The notes under the pieces were generated by a model that saw only the letters and a program-made list of their open reading frames with translations, searched no databases and had not been told where the DNA came from. This document shows, in pieces, positions 10,617 through 23,687 of a stretch of DNA of 64,000 nt. The position numbers were made by a program, and so were the translations under genes. The DNA is taken from NCBI RefSeq assembly GCF_030269925.1, contig NC_085112.1, forward strand, positions 2,853,501 to 2,917,500, written 5' to 3'. The stretch is from Bombyx mori (lineage: Eukaryota > Arthropoda > Insecta > Lepidoptera > Bombycidae). Numbering within the stretch: the stretch's first letter is position 1; the number at the start of each line of letters is the position of its first letter.

Positions 10617-11190
10617 TGCCAAAAAAAATTTACAGAAAAATATTATCCTAGAAAAAATGACACCCTTTACCAGGGTAATAAAAGTCGAAGGGAAGAGTGA
10701 TTTCAACAAACAAAAACCAACTTTTAACATTTGTTTCCTTGTGGCGTTTGCCTCATTTCTCGCTATTAAAACAAACAAGGCTTTTGTAAATTGCATTAAT
10801 TTTGAAATTTCTATTATATTTATATATCAAAGGTGCTCATAGTTCATCTGGTAATAAGTTTACTGGAACCTATTACCTATCCTATATTTAATTTTTAATG
10901 AAAGACTTTGTAAATCTGGAAAAAGAAACCACAACTTGATAAAATTTAATCAATTTGTCTCAAATAATAACTTATATGATTTATTATTTTTTTATTTTCC
11001 GTGTTTAGTTATGTTGTTAAAGTTAAGGCGTTTAATTATGGTATAAGTTTAGGGGCATCCGCTACAAGATGTCGATAGTTTCTATATAAAAAAATATTTG
11101 TCTTATAGTACCTATCGCAGTTTCAGAGTCCTGACGCAGTGTGATTCATGGAACTGTGTTCATACATGGTATAGAATTGTGTGTATATAT

Positions 11191-11485
11191 GAAGTCGTCG
11201 TGCCCTAAAGGATAAGACGTCCTACGCATTCGTGTTGAGCGATACACCGTGTTCGAATCTCGCAGGCGGGTACCAATTTTTCCTAATGAAATACATATTC
11301 AACAAATGTTCACGATTGACTTCCACGGTGAAGGAATAACATCGTGTAATAAAAATGAAACCCGCAAAATTATAATTTGGGTAATTACTGGTGGTAGGAC
11401 CTCTTGTGAGTCCGCGCGGGTAGGTACCACCGTCCTGCCTATTTCTGCCGTGAAGCAGTAATGCGTTTCGGTTTGAAGGGTAGGT
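11191..11485 (+). repeat. Bm1 SINE, head and middle, 3'-truncated
   Basis: It begins with the tRNA-like head (GAAGTCGTCGTGCCCTAAAG) and breaks off after GGTTTGAAGGGTAGG, so the usual 3' half is missing. That is unusual, because most copies are 5'-truncated. Confidence 0.8.
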
Positions 11486-11738
11486 CGCTCTTAAATGGTT
11501 CTTAAATGGCAACGTAATACCAAAACCCTAGAAATATCGAGACGATACATTACCGGTGCAGTATCTTTTAATTCGTATTGATTTTAGTGAGGTACCCTCA
11601 ACTTAAGGGAACCACTATCGATGGAAAGCGAATAAATTGGGCGATGCATTAACCTGAGTGTCGGCCTAATGGATTCTTGGATACACAACGTTTGAACCAC
11701 CAGTTCTGTATACTAGAGCTGTTTGAAGATTTACTTAT

Positions 11739-11840
11739 TGCCTTTGTACACAGATACGCATAAGGTCCATCTGCTGATGAGTGATCAGCGTCGTACATGG
11801 ATATTAGCAATGTCAGGAGGAAGGTCACGTCAGTTCCACG
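11739..11840 (-). repeat. LINE tail, CR1/jockey-like, diverged
   Basis: Remnants of the family in reverse: TTGCCTTTGTACACAGATAC and TAGCAATGTCAGGAGGAAGG. Confidence 0.4.
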
Positions 11841-11902
11841 AAATTAATGACATGACGACCTTTAAACCTTTTTACTTTTTTTTACCTTTACTTTACCTTT
11901 TT

Positions 11903-12152
11903 TACTGGTGGTAGGACCTCTTGTGAGTCCGCGCGGATGGGTACCACCGCCCTGCCTATTTCTGCCGTGAAGCAGTAATGCGTTTCGGTTTGAAGGGTGG
12001 GGCAGCCGTTGTAACTATACTTGAGGCCTTAGAACTTATATCTCAAGGTGGGCGGCGCGTTTACGTCGTAGATGTCTATGGGCTCCAGTAACCACTTAAC
12101 ACCAGGTGGGCTGCGAGCTTGTCCACCCATCTAAGCAACAAAATAAATAAAA
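11903..12152 (+). repeat. Bm1 SINE, 5'-truncated
   Basis: It starts ACTGGTGGTAGGACCTCTTG and ends with an A-rich tail. Many copies in this window break at this same ACTGGTGGTAGG position. Confidence 0.87.
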
Positions 12153-12638
12153 AAATATTTCTTATTTAAAAACCGGACGGTATTTCCTCAATACGTAGCC
12201 AGCTTTGCACCATTGCATCCGCAATGCCCCATAGACTACGTTCTGATCGATGAACAAACATTCAAGCCCATTGAACAAGGCAGAACATCAATTTGAACAT
12301 TGGAAACAAACGTTCGCTTAAAAATCCGGTGTATGCAGAAAGATTTCCCGGGGGCCCGGTTATGGGAGCGCTACGTACATTGATTACGAAGTGCGGTTAC
12401 GTGTATATGTACCAATTGATAGTCTTCGATGGAAGAACATTGATTGAACATATCTTTGTTGACGTTTTATTAAATTTGGTAGGCAGCAAATTTGTTTATT
12501 GCCGTTATAGTGTCAAAATATCTGATGAACAAAGGTATTTTGATAATAAAATCAACATCATCAGTAAGATCATATTCCAAATCTCATAAGAGTAGGATAT
12601 TTGCTTTATCCATCTTAACGGTCGCATTATATGAACTA

Positions 12639-13075
12639 CTAGTTCCGCAGTAGTCGAAATTCGACTATAATTCATTGAAATTATAAGTTTGAACATATTA
12701 TGGTTCCATTGTCAAAGACTATTATAGGTACTTCTATAATCACAAATTTCGCCAAGACTACACTATAGACAAATAATATTAAAGATTGGCAATATTAACC
12801 TATTGTCAATTTGACCACAGACCTCAAGCAATAACAAAAGTTTGACAATAAACAAAGAATATATATATTATTATGTGTGTGTGTCAAATACATGGTAGTG
12901 TGTGTAACGTTTTCTTTATTGATTTAATGATTTTTTTATGCATAATTAAGTAAATTATTAGCATTCTGCACTTCTTCACTATATTCTCTATAAGTGTGAG
13001 AAATTTCATACTCCTCCGTCCGCGCAATTTTCGTGAAAAGGGGTACAAAGTTTTTGCTTCACGTATTAATATATA
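12639..13075 (-). mobile_element. Non-autonomous Helitron, 410-bp family, copy 3
   Basis: On the minus strand it starts TCTATATATTAATACGTGAA and ends with the hairpin GTCGAATTTCGAC and CTAG before T. The interior is more diverged than in the other two copies. It lies in intron 2. Confidence 0.72.
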
Positions 13076-13539
13076 GATGAACATATCAAACATTCTTCTA
13101 TGTATTTTATTGTATTCAGAATAGATGCACGCGCCCTCGACCGGTATGATATTAAAGTACCAATTTTATTCCAATAACGTAATACTATTAGTAATGTTTT
13201 CACGGAGACCCATAATCACTTAAACCTTACGGCATCCAGAATATATATTGTCTTAAATAGCCTGTGGTCTTTGTAATCATTTGCCCAAACGGAAGGTGGA
13301 TTTTAATGTGTACAGGAACAACTCGATAAGCTAAGCATTACATGTGTTTTTCACGGGAAAGATCACATTACGAGATGTTTATTTCATTATCGTTCACAGA
13401 GAGTCATAAACTGGTACATAAACTTACCGGAGTTATCAGTTGCTGCTCCATAATGGATTATAATAAATATTAATGTGAATGTAAAAGTTCATCACTGCCT
13501 AGAACCATTGCAATTATTCACAGTGCATTTTCCGAGATA

Positions 13540-13735
13540 TTTTCTGCCACGTACCTACCATCCGACCTCCAAATGAATTTCTCTCCACGGTGTTTCCCGA
13601 GCGCTATGATATATCCAAGAGTATGTTCTTCAAGAGAGGCTTGCGAAGAGGACTTAACCGGAGGCAGCAGTTTGGCTGTAGCCCTAGCATTGCTAATGTC
13701 TATGTGGTAACCAGTCACCATGAGGTATACTGGTC
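13540..13735 (+). pseudogene. LINE reverse transcriptase C-terminus, CR1/jockey-like
   Basis: The frame shows VFPERYDISKSMFFKRGL, the end of the FLPRT-RLWNELP-VFPERYDMSFFKRGL motif found at the C-terminus of many insect CR1/jockey LINE proteins. The family tail then follows and runs into a BMC1-like fragment at 13736. Confidence 0.6.
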
Positions 13736-13985
13736 ATCGTTCTCGTCAAACCCATCGCTTGTGACAAAGGGCTCGGCGAGTAAATTAACCCAAAGATACA
13801 GCCCACTGAGTTTCTCGCAGGATCTTCTCAGTGGTTCGCGTTTCCGATCCGGTGGTAGATTCTGCGAAGCACGGCTCTTGCTTGGGTTCGTGTAAGTAAC
13901 AACGTCAGGTTTGAGCCCTGTGAGTTCAACTACTAGCCCGGCGACGGTGACATGGTCTCTCTAGACCATCAGCTTAGGTAGGAAT
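13736..13985 (+). repeat. LINE 3' end, BMC1-like
   Basis: It follows directly on a different LINE end (13540-13735). It contains CACTGAGTTTCTCGCAGGAT and ATCAGCTTAGGTAGGA. Confidence 0.7.
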
Positions 13986-14949
13986 AAAATAATGTGATAT
14001 GCTGATTTGCTTACAAGGGCATTTAAAAATAATAAAAATCGAAGAACCTTTACGTGTTAAAACAAACAGTCAATGCCCAACAAAAAATCCAGTTCCAACA
14101 AAATTCCAACTATACCTCAAACGCTTAATAAAGTTAATTAAAAAATAATCTTGGTAAACAGTAATGCTTCTGAATAAAACAATCATACCATTCTCTGAAA
14201 AGCATAATATTAATACCTGTGCAAGCACATGCCTGGTAACAATAATTGGCGTGTTCACCATTGAAATGGCAAAAACCTAGTACGACATAGAGTAGAGAAT
14301 AAAACAGAGGTAGCAACGGTGTGTTCCTGTTAACAAAAGTGCTGTTTTCGTGTTTCTAAACTACTTTTTCATTTGCATAGATGTGCAGCGAGTAAGCGCA
14401 TGCTATTCCGGACATACCTCCGCGTTGACTGCGTCATCCATTCACTTTCTGAACGACAGAGGCCTTGCTACCTCTATTGTTAATTCTCTGCTCTGTGGAT
14501 GAAACACAGTAGTATTAACTAAAAGTTATCTCTTTACATCCGGGCTGTAATTTTAAGGCAGAATGAAATTTATGAGATTCGATACAAAAGCAGAACAAAA
14601 TACGGTCTACTTAATTGTGAATGATCTTTTTTGATTTATAAACCCAAATCTTAGTTATTTCTGACGCGATGGACCGATTTGCTATTGAAAAGTCCCACAA
14701 AGATGCGACCGTTGAAATGTAACATCGGTTCTACTTCGTGGTGCAATACAAGACTTAGAAATAGTTATTTATAGCTTGCTATGTTTCATTTCATCATTGC
14801 TACGATGGTGATTGTCTCGCTAGTTCTGTATAATAGATTTCAGAATAGATTGACCGACGAAGTCAGTGTCCTTATTAGAGATATTTGATATTAAGCGCAA
14901 TATTAGCGTTCTTGTTTCGTATAAGTTTTCGCTATTCCAGATCACAAGA
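13986..14949. other. Intron 2 stretch without recognised features
   Basis: AT-rich sequence with short unconvincing ORFs on the minus strand (14070-14316). No repeat family was identified. Confidence 0.45.
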
Positions 14950-15400
14950 AGATATTTGTAGCTTGGGACTGTTTAAGGGCGATGTTTGGGATACTCAATC
15001 CGGTGGTGAATGAAAGAAGAATGCGTGTAGCAAAAATACGATAGTTGAGAATGCTGTGTGGAGTAAGAAGAATGAATATAATTAGAAATGAGTATATAGA
15101 AGAACTGAAAGTAGCGCCAACGATAGACAAAATAAAGAGTGGAAGGATATCGTGGTATAGGCAAGTTATAGAAGAGAAGATAATTTTGTTGCCAAGAAGA
15201 CCGTCAGTATGAAATTTGACGATAATGTCAGGAGGATGCGTCCTTGAAGGACTCGGATGGACTGTGTGAAGATATGTAAGGGTTGGGTGTAAGTGCTGAG
15301 GTGTCGTATGATAAGCCTGAATGGAAAAAGAGGACATGCGCGCCGACCCCACATAGCAAGGGGATAAGAAGTGGGCATAAATAATTTTGGGATACCCAAT
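14950..15400 (+). pseudogene. Decayed RTE-type LINE C-terminus
   Basis: Broken frames show RMLCGVRRMNIIRNEYIEEL, then KVAPTIDKIKSGRISWYRQV, with stops in between. These resemble the RMLRWMCGV-R-D-RNEYIRGS and SRLRWYGHV segments of insect LINE ORF2 proteins. The 165-codon ORF on the opposite strand is a shadow. Confidence 0.6.
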
Positions 15401-15639
15401 GAAACTACCTAATAATATTTCGAAAACGATATACTGCAAAGGGAAAATAAACCATTGCAGATTTTAAATTGAAAACAAATGAAAGACGTTTCAGCAAAAA
15501 AAAAAGCACAATGGTGTGGTTTAATCAAACTATCGTTCTTCCATTCTTTCATGTGATTATTAGGTGTGTTATGACGTGCATACAGATCGGAAACGTCCTG
15601 TTCCCCGCTGGCAACTCAAACGAGATGCGTCGCATCATG

Positions 15640-16020
15640 CAGTGCCGGATTAACCATGTAGCAAGAGTAGCAATTGCTACGGGCCCCGCGCGAACGGGGG
15701 CCCCGCATATTTAAACCCACTCATCTCTGCCCGAGCTTAATTTTTTGAGTGACTTATTAAGAAAAAGTTGTTTGTATAAACGTGTAAAATTTCAATCGGC
15801 CTGATAATCAGCTCTACAAAAAGTCTGACGTATGCAACCACTCTTACCCGACACAGTGTGGATGTGTAGCAGAATTGTGTAGCTGTAACGTATAGATGGC
15901 AAATAAACGTATAGACTATTGATTTGTTTTTTTACCACTTTATACTTAAGAACCCATAGTAGATCAAGGGCTTTTTGAAATAATTTGCTACGGGTCCCGT
16001 GCTTGCTTAATCCGGCACTG
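15640..16020. mobile_element. hAT-like element with inverted ends
   Basis: Both ends read CAGTGCCGGATTAA inward, and a subterminal GCTACGGGNCCC is also inverted. The element is 381 bp. An 8-bp duplication is not clear (GCATCATG against GTCGAATG). It has no ORF. Confidence 0.65.
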
Positions 16021-16174
16021 GTCGAATGCCACTATGAAATGAAATTGCAATTTAAATGGCTCTGTTAAACGAATGAAATAGCAAACGTCTTTGTCTAGTG
16101 ATCACTAGTGTCTGGAATTTGTTCTTACTATGTCACCGGATTGGTTCATTTCTAATTTAGAACTTTTTATATAG

Positions 16175-16612
16175 ATTTTTTTTATTGCTTAGATGGTTGG
16201 ACGAGCTCACAGCCCACCTGGTGTTAAGTGGTTACTGGAGCCCACAGACATCCATAACGTTAATCCGCCACCCACCTTGAGATATAAGTTCTAAGGTCTC
16301 AAGTATAGTTACAACGGCTGCCCCACCCTTCAAACCGAAACGCATTACTGCTTCACGGCAGAAATAGGAAGGGCGGTGGTACCTACCCGCGCGGACTCAC
16401 AAGAGGTCCTACCACCAGTAATTACGCAAATTATAATTTTCGCGGGTTTGATTTTTATTACACGATGTTATTCCTTCACCGTGGAAGTCAATCGTGAACA
16501 TTTGTCGAGTACGTATTTCATTAGAAAAATTGGTACCCGCCTGAGAGACGAACACCGGTGCATCGCTACATACGAATGCACCGGACGTCTTATCCTTTAG
16601 GCCACGACGACT
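16175..16612 (-). repeat. Bm1 SINE, full length
   Basis: The tail is at 16175 and the tRNA-like head ends near 16612 (GTCGTCGTGGCCTAAAGGAT on the minus strand). The whole body is present. Confidence 0.85.
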
Positions 16613-17289
16613 TATTATTTGCTGTAACGTTTGTTCTGTTAGCTTAGAAATTTAAAGGTAATATTGCTTCGCAGCCGAATTCGGATGCGTGGTACATACC
16701 CGTGTGGGCGTCACATTACTTTGAACTAAAATTTTAATTTTGGTGTAATAATCGACTAGTAATTTTATGTAAATAGCACTCAGTGCAACAGAAATTAGCT
16801 GTAGCGGACTGTCATTTAAACTATTGTAATGTTTTTATATATTTATTTGGCGTTGTGTTTTTTTTTTGTAATTCGATATTTTTAATTACATTAATTCTGC
16901 ATTTCTATTCTGTCAGTATTCATTCTAAGGCATGGCGTGCAGACCTACCTCAATGTTTTAATTGTAAGTATACCTGTATTTAGTCTAATACATTTTAGCT
17001 TGTGTGGAAGCTTTTTAATTAATCACCAGAATTTGTTAGGACACGTCAATACTTTGGAATAACACTGAATATTTTATACCTTTAAACGAGCAATTCTTGT
17101 ATATAATATATATTATGTATATACTCTGAATCTCGGAAACGGCTCCAACGATTTTCATAAAATTTAGCATACAGGGGATTTCGGGGGCGATAAATCGATC
17201 TAGCTACGATTTAATTTCAGAAAATGTTGTTTTATTCGTGTTTTCAATAATCAACTCTTCCCGTCATCTATTGGCGGATAATAATACTA

Positions 17290-17699
17290 TCTTTATATTA
17301 ATACGTGAAGCAAAAACTTTGTATCCCTTTTTACGAAAATTGCGCGGACGGAGGAGTATGAAATTTTCCACACTTATAGAGAATATAGAAAAGAAGTGCA
17401 TAATGCTAATATTTTTTTAAAATAATGCATAAAAGATACATTAAATCAATAAAGAAAACATTACACACACTACATACCATGTATTTGACGCACACGCATG
17501 CATACTATTTATTGTCAATCTTTTGTTCTTGGCGTCTGTTGTCAAATTGAGATTAAATGTTGTTTGTCTTTGTTAATATTTTTTATAGTATCTTGGCAAA
17601 AAAATGTGATTAAAGAAGTATAAAATACAATCATAACAGTGTACAAACTCACAATTCCAATTAATTATAGTCGAATTTCGACCACTGCGGGACCTCTAG
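17290..17699 (+). mobile_element. Non-autonomous Helitron, 410-bp family, copy 1
   Basis: It starts TCTTTATATTAATACGTGAA after A and ends GGGACCTCTAG before T. A small hairpin, GTCGAATTTCGAC, precedes the end by about 13 nt, as expected for Helitrons. Two further copies lie at 36208-36627 and 12639-13075. Confidence 0.75.
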
Positions 17700-17748
17700 T
17701 TTTTATTAATTTAATGTAACTAACTGCTTTAAAGACACAACAATTTTT

Positions 17749-17999
17749 TTTTTATTTTTTTTTATTGCTTAGATGGGTGGACGAGCTCACAGCCCACCTG
17801 GTGTTAGGTGGTTACTGGAGCCCATAGACATCTACAACGTAGACGCGCCACCCACCTTGAGATACAAGTTCTAAAGTCTCAGTATAGTTACAACGGCTGC
17901 CCCACCTTTCAAACCGAAAGGCATTACTGCTTCACGGCAGAAATAGGCAGGGGGGTGGTACCTACCCGCGCGGACTCACAAGAGGTCCTACCACTAGGC
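17749..17999 (-). repeat. Bm1 SINE, 5'-truncated
   Basis: A standard copy broken at the GGTGGTAGG position. It lies 50 bp from a Helitron end. Confidence 0.87.
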
Positions 18000-18337
18000 G
18001 TTATCAAAAAAAAAACCATCATCATCTAGTTATATATTAAGTAATGAATATATTATCTAAATCGTTGATAGCTTAAATGTTATTTAAACGAAAATATCAG
18101 CATTGTCATGGTGGTGCGATTCGGATTTCTTCTTTAATTAGAAATTATTGGTGCTGCGACTTAAGTTCCTAATTGGTCTCTTCTCAGACAAATGCTGTCA
18201 CATGTATGACCGAATCTATTGGCCTAAATGATTTAAGTTGAGATAAGTAATTAATTTAGAACCATGTGAAATTGCATGTGCCACCTCCTGAAAATTTATT
18301 TAAAATTTTCAGGTGGGAACGGACCGTCCGCACTGGA

Positions 18338-18580
18338 CGTCCCGGTCATCGTTCTCGTCGAACCCGTCGCTTGTGACGAAGGGCTCGACGAGTAAATTAA
18401 CCCTCAGACACAGCCCACTGAGTTTCTCGCCGGATCTTCTCAGTGGGTCGCGTTTCCGATCCGGTGGTAGATTCTGTGAAGCACGGCTCTTGCTAGGGCT
18501 CGTGTTAGCAACGTCGTCAGGTTTGAGCCACGTGAGCTCACCTACTAGTTAAGGTTACGCTGATATAACCTCTCAAAGTT
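18338..18580 (+). repeat. LINE 3' end, BMC1-like
   Basis: A well-conserved copy with CGTCGCTTGTGACGAAGGGC and CACTGAGTTTCTCGCCGGAT. Confidence 0.72.
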
Positions 18581-20024
18581 ATAAAAAATGGACGTCAATT
18601 GGAGGCCTATCAGCAGTAGCCAGCTATGGGCTGAGATGATGACCAACCGGGATTTAAATAGGAAAACAAGATCAGCTCAATGTGACTCCCAATCATGGGA
18701 TTAGTATGATTCATGTCCGACGATAAATATATAGTATAATTAAAAGTACTTTTACGATTTTATCTCGCGTTTACGAGCGTTTCCGTGTTCGTGTAGTCGG
18801 TGATCACGGAAAATGAAAAATAATCAAAACGTTAGAAATAATAAAATGCTTATGAAAAGGTGAGTGGCGCCCTCTGGCTATAAGCGCGTATTGTGGTAAC
18901 ACTACCAAATTTTGAAGACAATAATAATTTGACTAAGTTACAAATAAAAAAAAGTGCGTGAGTACAAAGTACACATGTCAGAAGTGAAACTTTTTTGGCG
19001 AACTAATTTATAAGTCTTGCTTATATTTATACAAATCTAAAACTTTAGATTTCCAAGACTTAGAGGAAGGGAAAAAGGAAGATATGTTCCCGCCAAAAGT
19101 CTGTCAAATGTCAATCTCAAACCTCAGTGTTGACAGTCACATTATGTTTAGATTTCTAAATTGTAAATGACTAATATTTTGCCAATTGAATTGACTAATT
19201 TAATTTCATGCTATTTGATTAATGTTCCAAATTCTTTTCATTTCATTTCAATTCCTATTAACATTTTTCACAAAAAAATTATAAAATATTAGGCTGTATG
19301 GTATGATACATTTGCCTTTCCAGTTGGAAAAATACAACAACTACTACTACTGACATTTGACAAGTACTTAATTTCAATAGTAGTTTGATGTTACTTCCGT
19401 TGCATACCTGCGTGACGTTCTGTAAAAATTTTACCCCCATGCGCCTAAAGAAGTTTCATTTCAAAAAGTTCACGTGACATTTATGGCATACGGGCGAATG
19501 ATGTTTCGTATTTATTTCTTGTAAAAATAATTATAGAAATTCAAACAGAGTTACCGTTATTAATTTTGATAAAAAAAAAACATTCAATTTAAACACAGAA
19601 TAATAAAGTACGCTAGTTTTACTTACTGAGTTCATAAGTCTATGGTTTTGTATGTAGATAACACAAACGATTTTAGGTAGGTCTTATTGATTTTTAATTC
19701 TACACTAAAACAAAACGATTCCTTTATTTGATCTATTGAATAACGATTTACCGTGGGACTAAATGAGATTTATTGTCGGACCGAATAATATTGATACTTG
19801 AACAACTTTTATGTCGGACATTAAGAACCAGATTTAATATCTTTGACAAACATTGGCCATGTTTACGATCGTTTGGTAACGTACGACCTAATTTAAGTGT
19901 CAACGTTAATATTTAACAACTATAATTGTATTACTAGACTAGTATTATAGTTTAGTTAAAATACCAAGGGAATTTATCTAAGTATTATGTAGTTTTTATA
20001 GGCATTATGATATACGTACTTAAC
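18581..20024. other. Intron 2 stretch, mostly unassigned
   Basis: The first 130 bp resembles an RTE 3' end (TAGCCAGCTATGGGCTGAGATGATGA is split by substitutions). The rest is AT-rich, with no supported feature. Confidence 0.4.
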
Positions 20025-20341
20025 AAATGTTCACGATTGACTTCCACGGTGCAGGAATAATATCGTGTAATAAAAATTTGCGTAATTACTGGTGGTAGGA
20101 CCTCTTGTGAGTCCGCACGGGTAGGTGTCACGGCCCTGCCTATTTCAGCTGTGAAGCAATAAGTAATGGCATTTTGTTTTGAAGAGTGGGGTAGCCGTTG
20201 TAACTATACTGATACCTTAGAACTCATATCTCAAGGTGGAGGCAGGATTTTACGTTATAGATATCTATGGGTTCCAGTAACCAAATAACACCAGGTGGGC
20301 TGTGAGCTCGTCCAACCATCTATGCAATAAAAAAAAAAAAA
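20025..20341 (+). repeat. Bm1 SINE, 5'-truncated
   Basis: It starts within AACAAATGTTCACGATTGAC, so it is slightly longer than most. A BMC1-like fragment begins 25 bp after its tail. Confidence 0.85.
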
Positions 20342-20367
20342 ATCATTATCAGATGAGCATAAACATA

Positions 20368-20555
20368 AACCCACTAAGTCTCTCGCTGGATCTTCTCAGT
20401 ATGTCGCGATTCCGATCCGGTAGTAGATTCTGCGAAGCATTGCTCTTGCTAGGGCTAGTGTTAGCAATTCTCTCAGGTTGAGCCGGTGAGTTCACTTGTC
20501 AGTTCGCGCGAAGTTGGAATAGTTGGAATAACTACCGACGGTTAGGTAGGGGAAG
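20368..20555 (+). repeat. LINE 3' end, BMC1-like
   Basis: It begins CCCACTAAGTCTCTCGCTGG, shortly after a Bm1 tail in the same orientation. Confidence 0.68.
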
Positions 20556-21039
20556 AAAGGCGACATAGACACAACCATTTTCTGGTCCATCAGCGATGTA
20601 TAGTATCTTCAGTTTTCGTAGCCTTAATTAAATAGTCATTCGTGGATAACAGTAAAAATTCCAAATATCGTGATAATCAAAATAATAAATCCGAGATTAA
20701 AACGTAAAAGTAATTGTAATTACATTTAAGTACGATCCAAAAAATCGATCATATATTCTTTGTCAATATTTAAGATGTTTCAAGTGTAGGGAGCAGCCTT
20801 TGTATTCACATTCGTATACTTAATAAAGATACAAAGATATCCAAAGAGGATCGGAGTGGACTATGCTTTGAGTTTCCGTACGCGATCGAATTAAGGACGC
20901 GGTAACCATGGTAGCCGGTATAATCCAAAGGATTGTGAGATAGAACTGACAGTGCCCCGATATTGCACTCACCTCGAAGTGGGTATAGTGTACCTACAAG
21001 AGCAATAAAATAAAGATCGTGCACAGTAAGGCACTCCGT

Positions 21040-21140
21040 ATGGTAGGTAGCGGCTTGGCTCTGCCCCTGGCATTGCTGAAGTCCATGGGCGACGGTAACC
21101 ACTCACCATCAGGTGGGCCGTATGCTCGTCTGCCTACAAT
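21040..21140 (+). repeat. LINE tail, CR1/jockey-like
   Basis: A well-conserved tail (GGTAGCGGCTTGGCTCTGCC to CGTATGCTCGTCTGCCTACA). An older piece of the same family ends at about 21015. Confidence 0.75.
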
Positions 21141-21725
21141 AAAGAAACAAACGTACAAGGGAGACCGCCAGCCCGATGTAGATCTTGGAAAAGCACCAGA
21201 TACGGGCATCACAAAGCCGGTCAAACCTTTGGAGACAGCTTTTTCTGCTAGGAACCAATCACACGAAAATTCGAAAGAAATAACGGCGTATATTAAAATT
21301 GTACTTATATCTTCTCTTCTTTAACCCGTGTACACCCAATGCTGAGTGTAGATCTCGATACGCCATGCATCTATTTATTATACCCTATAGAATAATTAAT
21401 ACCAAACAATATTAAGGAAAACGGTACCAAATATTTCATAAAACGGGTTGTCATCAGCTCTTATTGTAGGTATATTGAAGATAATAATACCAATTCGTTA
21501 GCAAAGCTTGTCGAGGCTACTTCAAAAAATTTATCTCTTCCGAAAATGTAGTAATTCAATTCGTTTCACACAGATTTTAATTCAAGCCTCAATCCCAAGA
21601 AGTGAATTTATTTTAAAACAAAAATTTTGTATTCATATTTACTACCATTCATAATTACTTTTAAATATATAGTAGAGTCAAATAATGATGACTTTAACCT
21701 TGCAATAATGACACTTCTCACGGTT

Positions 21726-22174
21726 TTTTTTCTATTGCTTAGATGGGTGGACGAGCTCACAGCCCACCTGGTGTTAAGTGGTTACTGGAGCCCATAGACA
21801 TCAACTACGCAGACGCGCCACCCACCTTGAGATACAACTTCTAAAGTCTCAGTATAGTTACAACGGCTGCCCCACCCTTCAAACCGAAACGCATTACTGC
21901 TTCACAGCAGAAATAGGCAGGGCGGTGGTACCTATCCGCGCGGACTCACAAGTGGTCTTACCACCAGTAATTACGCAAATTATAATTTTGCGGGTTTGTT
22001 TTTTATTACACAATGTTATTCCTTCACCTTGGAAGTCAATCGTGAACATTTGTTGAGCACGTATTTCATTAGAAAAATTGGTACCCGCCTGCGGGATTCG
22101 AACACCGTTGCATCACTTCAACACGAATGGACCGGACGTCTTATCCTTTAGGCCACGACGACTTCACAAAACTA
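21726..22174 (-). repeat. Bm1 SINE, full length
   Basis: A complete copy with box B (GTTCGAATCCCGCAGGCGGG) and the head at about 22166. ORFs over it are shadows. Confidence 0.87.
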
Positions 22175-23439
22175 ACACCACAAAATATTTTTTCATTCAA
22201 TCTGCCTTAGCATCGTGTAAACTTCCAGTTTCTCAATTTATCATTGTATCATTAATTTTCGTAGATAATTTAATTAAATTTGATGTTTATTAATCGATTG
22301 ATTGTGTTATGTAAGCTAAAATAATAATGATTAAACAATGGAATAAACAAAACAACTACTTAGAAGAAAAGAAAAAACATTTTTCAGAAAAGACCGGGTT
22401 GGAGAAGATCGTTCCACTTAAAATTAAGAACATTAGTATTATTATTGTGATACGCCCAATTAATTCTGTGGCCCACTCATAAATTAATTCACTGAATAGA
22501 AATTTCTGAGTGCTCCCCAATTATTTATTGTTTCTGCTTTTGTTATTGTTTGATTCATGAATAATTTAATAGAGATTGAATAACAGTTCCAATTCTATAA
22601 TAAATAAATGATCAGTTTTACTCAAGTACAGCTCCTAAAAGCGAACTAGGCATATTGTAGCTTCACATATGTAGGTAGGTACTACGGTCTATGTCTGCTG
22701 CAAAGAACGATCGCGCTGCGCCGTGAGGCCGTCGTTATAAAATGCTTTTGAGTCTTCGACCTCATGTCTCAAGGCTTCAGTAACTATCGGTCTTCAGCTT
22801 CGGGAATTGAAATAAGAATTCGAAGTGCGAAGTGACGCATATAAATGTATGTAAGTGATGCAAAGAGTCACAAAACCTGTGGGTGTAAACAGGACTTATT
22901 TTCTGAAGTTTCGTGTGAAGAATGGTTTAAAAAAAAATCCATATGCCAATAACATGTGTTAAGTTAACAAACAACACGTCATACGTTAGTAGTTATAATG
23001 AAGTAAATGTCACAAATGTTTTCTTTTTGCGAGAGTTCTCGATCGAACTACACAAGTTTTTCGTGACGTGTTAAAGAATCAAATCGGCAAGGGACACAGA
23101 ACTTGTACGTGTTGTGGTTTTTATTTTTTGTTTTCAATGAACATTTTATTAAATTTTATCGAATTTTATTTTTGACTGTGCGAAGGCTTACGAATATTTC
23201 CTGGCATATATCTAAACCTCAGATACATTGCTGAGCTCACAAGCCATGATGATTTAAAGCGATTATTAAGCCCATATAAATCACAACGTATTTTTTGGGT
23301 CAGATGGAAATCTCAGGAGTTCCACTTTGAGAGGGGTACTTGGGGAATATCGGAGTTGAACCGCCTGTAAGGCTGGGTGAAATCTGACGCGTTTTGCGCG
23401 GAGCGCATATTTTGTCGGCCTGCCTTTTCAACGGCAATG
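22175..23439. other. Intron 2 stretch without recognised features
   Basis: AT-rich DNA with a few very diverged Bm1-like words near 22740-22800 and 23215-23300, too weak to call. Confidence 0.4.
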
Positions 23440-23668
23440 TCGTCCACCTTGAGACACGGTAGAATTATCAAATGTGTTGTATAACAGTTGTCTTAACCAC
23501 CATCCTGTCTATTTCTGCCGTAAAGCAGTAGTGCCGCTTAAAGTATGGGGCAGCCATTGAACTGAAAAAGTGAGACTTAGAACTCTTGTCTCAAGGTGGA
23601 TGACGGCTTTTACGTTATTGAGGTCTATGGGCTCAAACGATCATCCACTCATCTTAGCAATAAAAAAG
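23440..23668 (+). repeat. Old Bm1-like SINE
   Basis: A strongly diverged copy still showing CTATTTCTGCCGTAAAGCAG and TCTATGGGCTC, with the tail AGCAATAAAAAAG. Confidence 0.6.
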
Positions 23669-23687
23669 ATTAATGTTATTATTTTTT

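Noticed and set aside
10557..10796. 79-codon ORF ending in (SL)n
   Set aside because: Created by the (AG)22 microsatellite.
14942..15439. 165-codon minus-strand ORF
   Set aside because: It is antisense to a recognisable decayed LINE C-terminus on the plus strand and shows no family features itself.
18281..18316. Hairpin with CCTGAAAATTT arms
   Set aside because: Short AT-rich foldback next to a LINE end. It has no duplication or family signal, so chance is likely.
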